Assembly: GCA_029861795.1 (NCBI GenBank)
Contig: JAOTYS010000258.1
Span: 1 to 6,752 of the forward strand
Length of the DNA stretch: 6,752 nt
Reading direction: 5' to 3'
DNA from: Gammaproteobacteria bacterium
GTDB lineage: Bacteria > Pseudomonadota > Gammaproteobacteria > Arenicellales > JAOTYS01
Position 1 is the first letter of the stretch; every line of letters begins with the position of its first letter. Under the pieces are notes generated by a model. The model made no database searches, had not been told where the DNA came from, and was given only the letters and a program-made list of their open reading frames with translations. Shown piece after piece: positions 5,647 to 6,752 of this stretch. A program made the translations under genes and the position numbers.

Positions 5647-5796
5647 GACGAAACCTCGTTTTGATCGAACGCATTCACCCATTTTTTTAGATCGGACCTT
5701 GAACTCGAAGTTCGCTGGTGTGACCGACAATGACATAGATTGATGCACAGTAGCTGAACGCCCTGACTAGATTAGTGAGAGCTGCGGTAGCTGTGA

Positions 5797-6752
5797 TTAA
5801 GCCACTCGGTTTGGCGGCTTCTCTCCGTTAAAGAAGGCCTTGGCATTCTCAATGACCTTCATCCCCATGGCGATTCGGGTCTCCCGTGTGGCGCTGCCCA
5901 AATGAGGCAATAGCACTACGTTCGCTAAAGACAGCAGTGCTTCAGATACCTCGGGCTCATGTTCGTATACATCTAGCCCTGCGCCGGCGAGGGCATGACT
6001 ATATAAGGCTTCAACCAATGCGTGCTCGTCTACGATGGGACCACGTGCGGTATTGATGAGATAGGCATCGGATTTCATCAGCTTTAGACGCTTGGCATTG
6101 ATTAGGTGGTGGGTATCTGGGGTGGCGGGACAGTGCACCGATACATAATCCGACTGCTTGAGCACAGAATCGATTGACTCCATCTGTTTCGCGCCGACCG
6201 CCTTAAGCGTGTCTTGGTTTAGTTTAGAGCGGTTGTAGACAAGGACCTTCATTCCGAAGCCAAGGTGGGCACGTTTTGCCACCGCCTGCCCTATGCGACC
6301 AAACCCAAGGATACCTAATGTCTTGCCGGTCACCTTCCGACCCATCATGTGAGTGGGTCGCCAACCGACCCACTCACGATTGCGCACGTGCCGATCTCCT
6401 TCTGCAGCACGCCGTGACACCATCAATATCAGTGCCATAGTGATGTCGGCGGTACAATCCGTGAGCACGTCGGGGGTATTCGTTATGATGAGTCCGCGAT
6501 CCTTGGCGGCTTCTGCATCTATATTGTTGTAGCCTGCACCAAAGTTGGCCAGCAGCCTCGCTTGCATCGATCTGACTTTCAACACTTCCTTGCCAATACT
6601 GTCGGTGACGGTGGTGAATAATGCGTCTGCGGAGCGCAGTGCGCGTTGTAGCTCAGCCACGCTCAACGGCCTATCGTGTTCATTGAGCTCGGCGTCAAAC
6701 GTCTCGACGATGACATCCTCACACTCTTTCGGCCACTTTCTGGTTACAACAA
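5797..6752 (-). CDS. D-2-hydroxyacid dehydrogenase, glyoxylate/hydroxypyruvate reductase type (5' end beyond window)
   Basis: NAD(P)-dependent D-isomer-specific 2-hydroxyacid dehydrogenase, expected to reduce glyoxylate or hydroxypyruvate in the cytosol (D-glycerate/glycolate metabolism). The frame stays open through the window's right edge; 317 residues are visible, beginning VVTRKWPKE..., which is the usual family N-terminus, so only a few residues are missing. A TTG at 6664-6666 is internal. Visible numbering: LANFGAGYNNID (67-78), the Rossmann motif GFGRIG (149-154), NTARGPIVDE (233-242, catalytic R236), DVYEHEPEV (260-268, E265) and PHLGSATRETR (282-292, H283): the complete R/E/H catalytic set. 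The residues after the second Rossmann strand are YNRS (172-175), without the acidic residue typical of NAD users, suggesting NADP(H) preference. It is transcribed towards the lipoprotein gene. Exact substrate is not resolvable; GhrB-like or GyaR-like are both possible. Confidence 0.92.
   Translation of the reverse strand, partial: VVTRKWPKECEDVIVETFDAELNEHDRPLSVAELQRALRSADALFTTVTDSIGKEVLKVRSMQARLLANFGAGYNNIDAEAAKDRGLIITNTPDVLTDCTADITMALILMVSRRAAEGDRHVRNREWVGWRPTHMMGRKVTGKTLGILGFGRIGQAVAKRAHLGFGMKVLVYNRSKLNQDTLKAVGAKQMESIDSVLKQSDYVSVHCPATPDTHHLINAKRLKLMKSDAYLINTARGPIVDEHALVEALYSHALAGAGLDVYEHEPEVSEALLSLANVVLLPHLGSATRETRIAMGMKVIENAKAFFNGEKPPNRVA

Noticed and set aside
5681..5689. Run of seven T residues as a plus-strand intrinsic terminator
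   Set aside because: No GC-rich stem precedes it on the plus strand; it lies in the upstream region of the minus-strand lipoprotein gene.

Overview
The window looks like a chromosomal stretch from an uncultured or little-studied member of the Pseudomonadota, most likely a gammaproteobacterium. This is inferred from the protein families (a GGDEF/EAL-type c-di-GMP phosphodiesterase, PdxH, a SpeB-like ureohydrolase and a small lipoprotein with a proteobacterial signal peptide), moderate GC content and compact gene spacing. I see no mobile element, CRISPR array, rRNA or convincing tRNA.

Layout, left to right. (1) 1-812, plus strand: the EAL domain of a c-di-GMP phosphodiesterase, cut by the window edge and apparently out of frame with whatever precedes it. 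(2) 876-1535, plus: pyridoxamine/pyridoxine 5'-phosphate oxidase (PdxH). (3) 1674-3056, plus: a PLP-dependent cystathionine beta-synthase type enzyme with a C-terminal pair of CBS domains, preceded by a 138-bp leader with a likely promoter. (4) A 300-bp intergenic stretch, 3057-3356, with RNA-like inverted repeats and a good sigma-70-like promoter near its right end. (5) 3372-5297, plus: a tight three-gene set of a 2-oxoglutarate/Fe(II) oxygenase-like protein, a DUF1330 protein and an agmatinase-family ureohydrolase, probably one operon. (6) Minus strand, convergent: a 103-aa lipoprotein (5335-5646), then a D-2-hydroxyacid dehydrogenase of the glyoxylate/hydroxypyruvate reductase type (5797 to beyond 6752).

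How the genes may work together. PdxH makes pyridoxal phosphate, the cofactor of the neighbouring cystathionine beta-synthase, so cofactor supply and sulfur amino-acid metabolism sit side by side. The most interesting part is the oxygenase-DUF1330-ureohydrolase operon. The ureohydrolase is very close to true agmatinases and keeps every metal ligand. An oxygenase in the same transcript raises the possibility of oxidative modification of a guanidino compound before or after urea release. That link is inference from gene order only. The ureohydrolase gene also has an unusual start region: a strong Shine-Dalgarno-like tract lies 24 nt upstream of the ATG, separated from it by a perfect 6-bp hairpin that could bring the two together.
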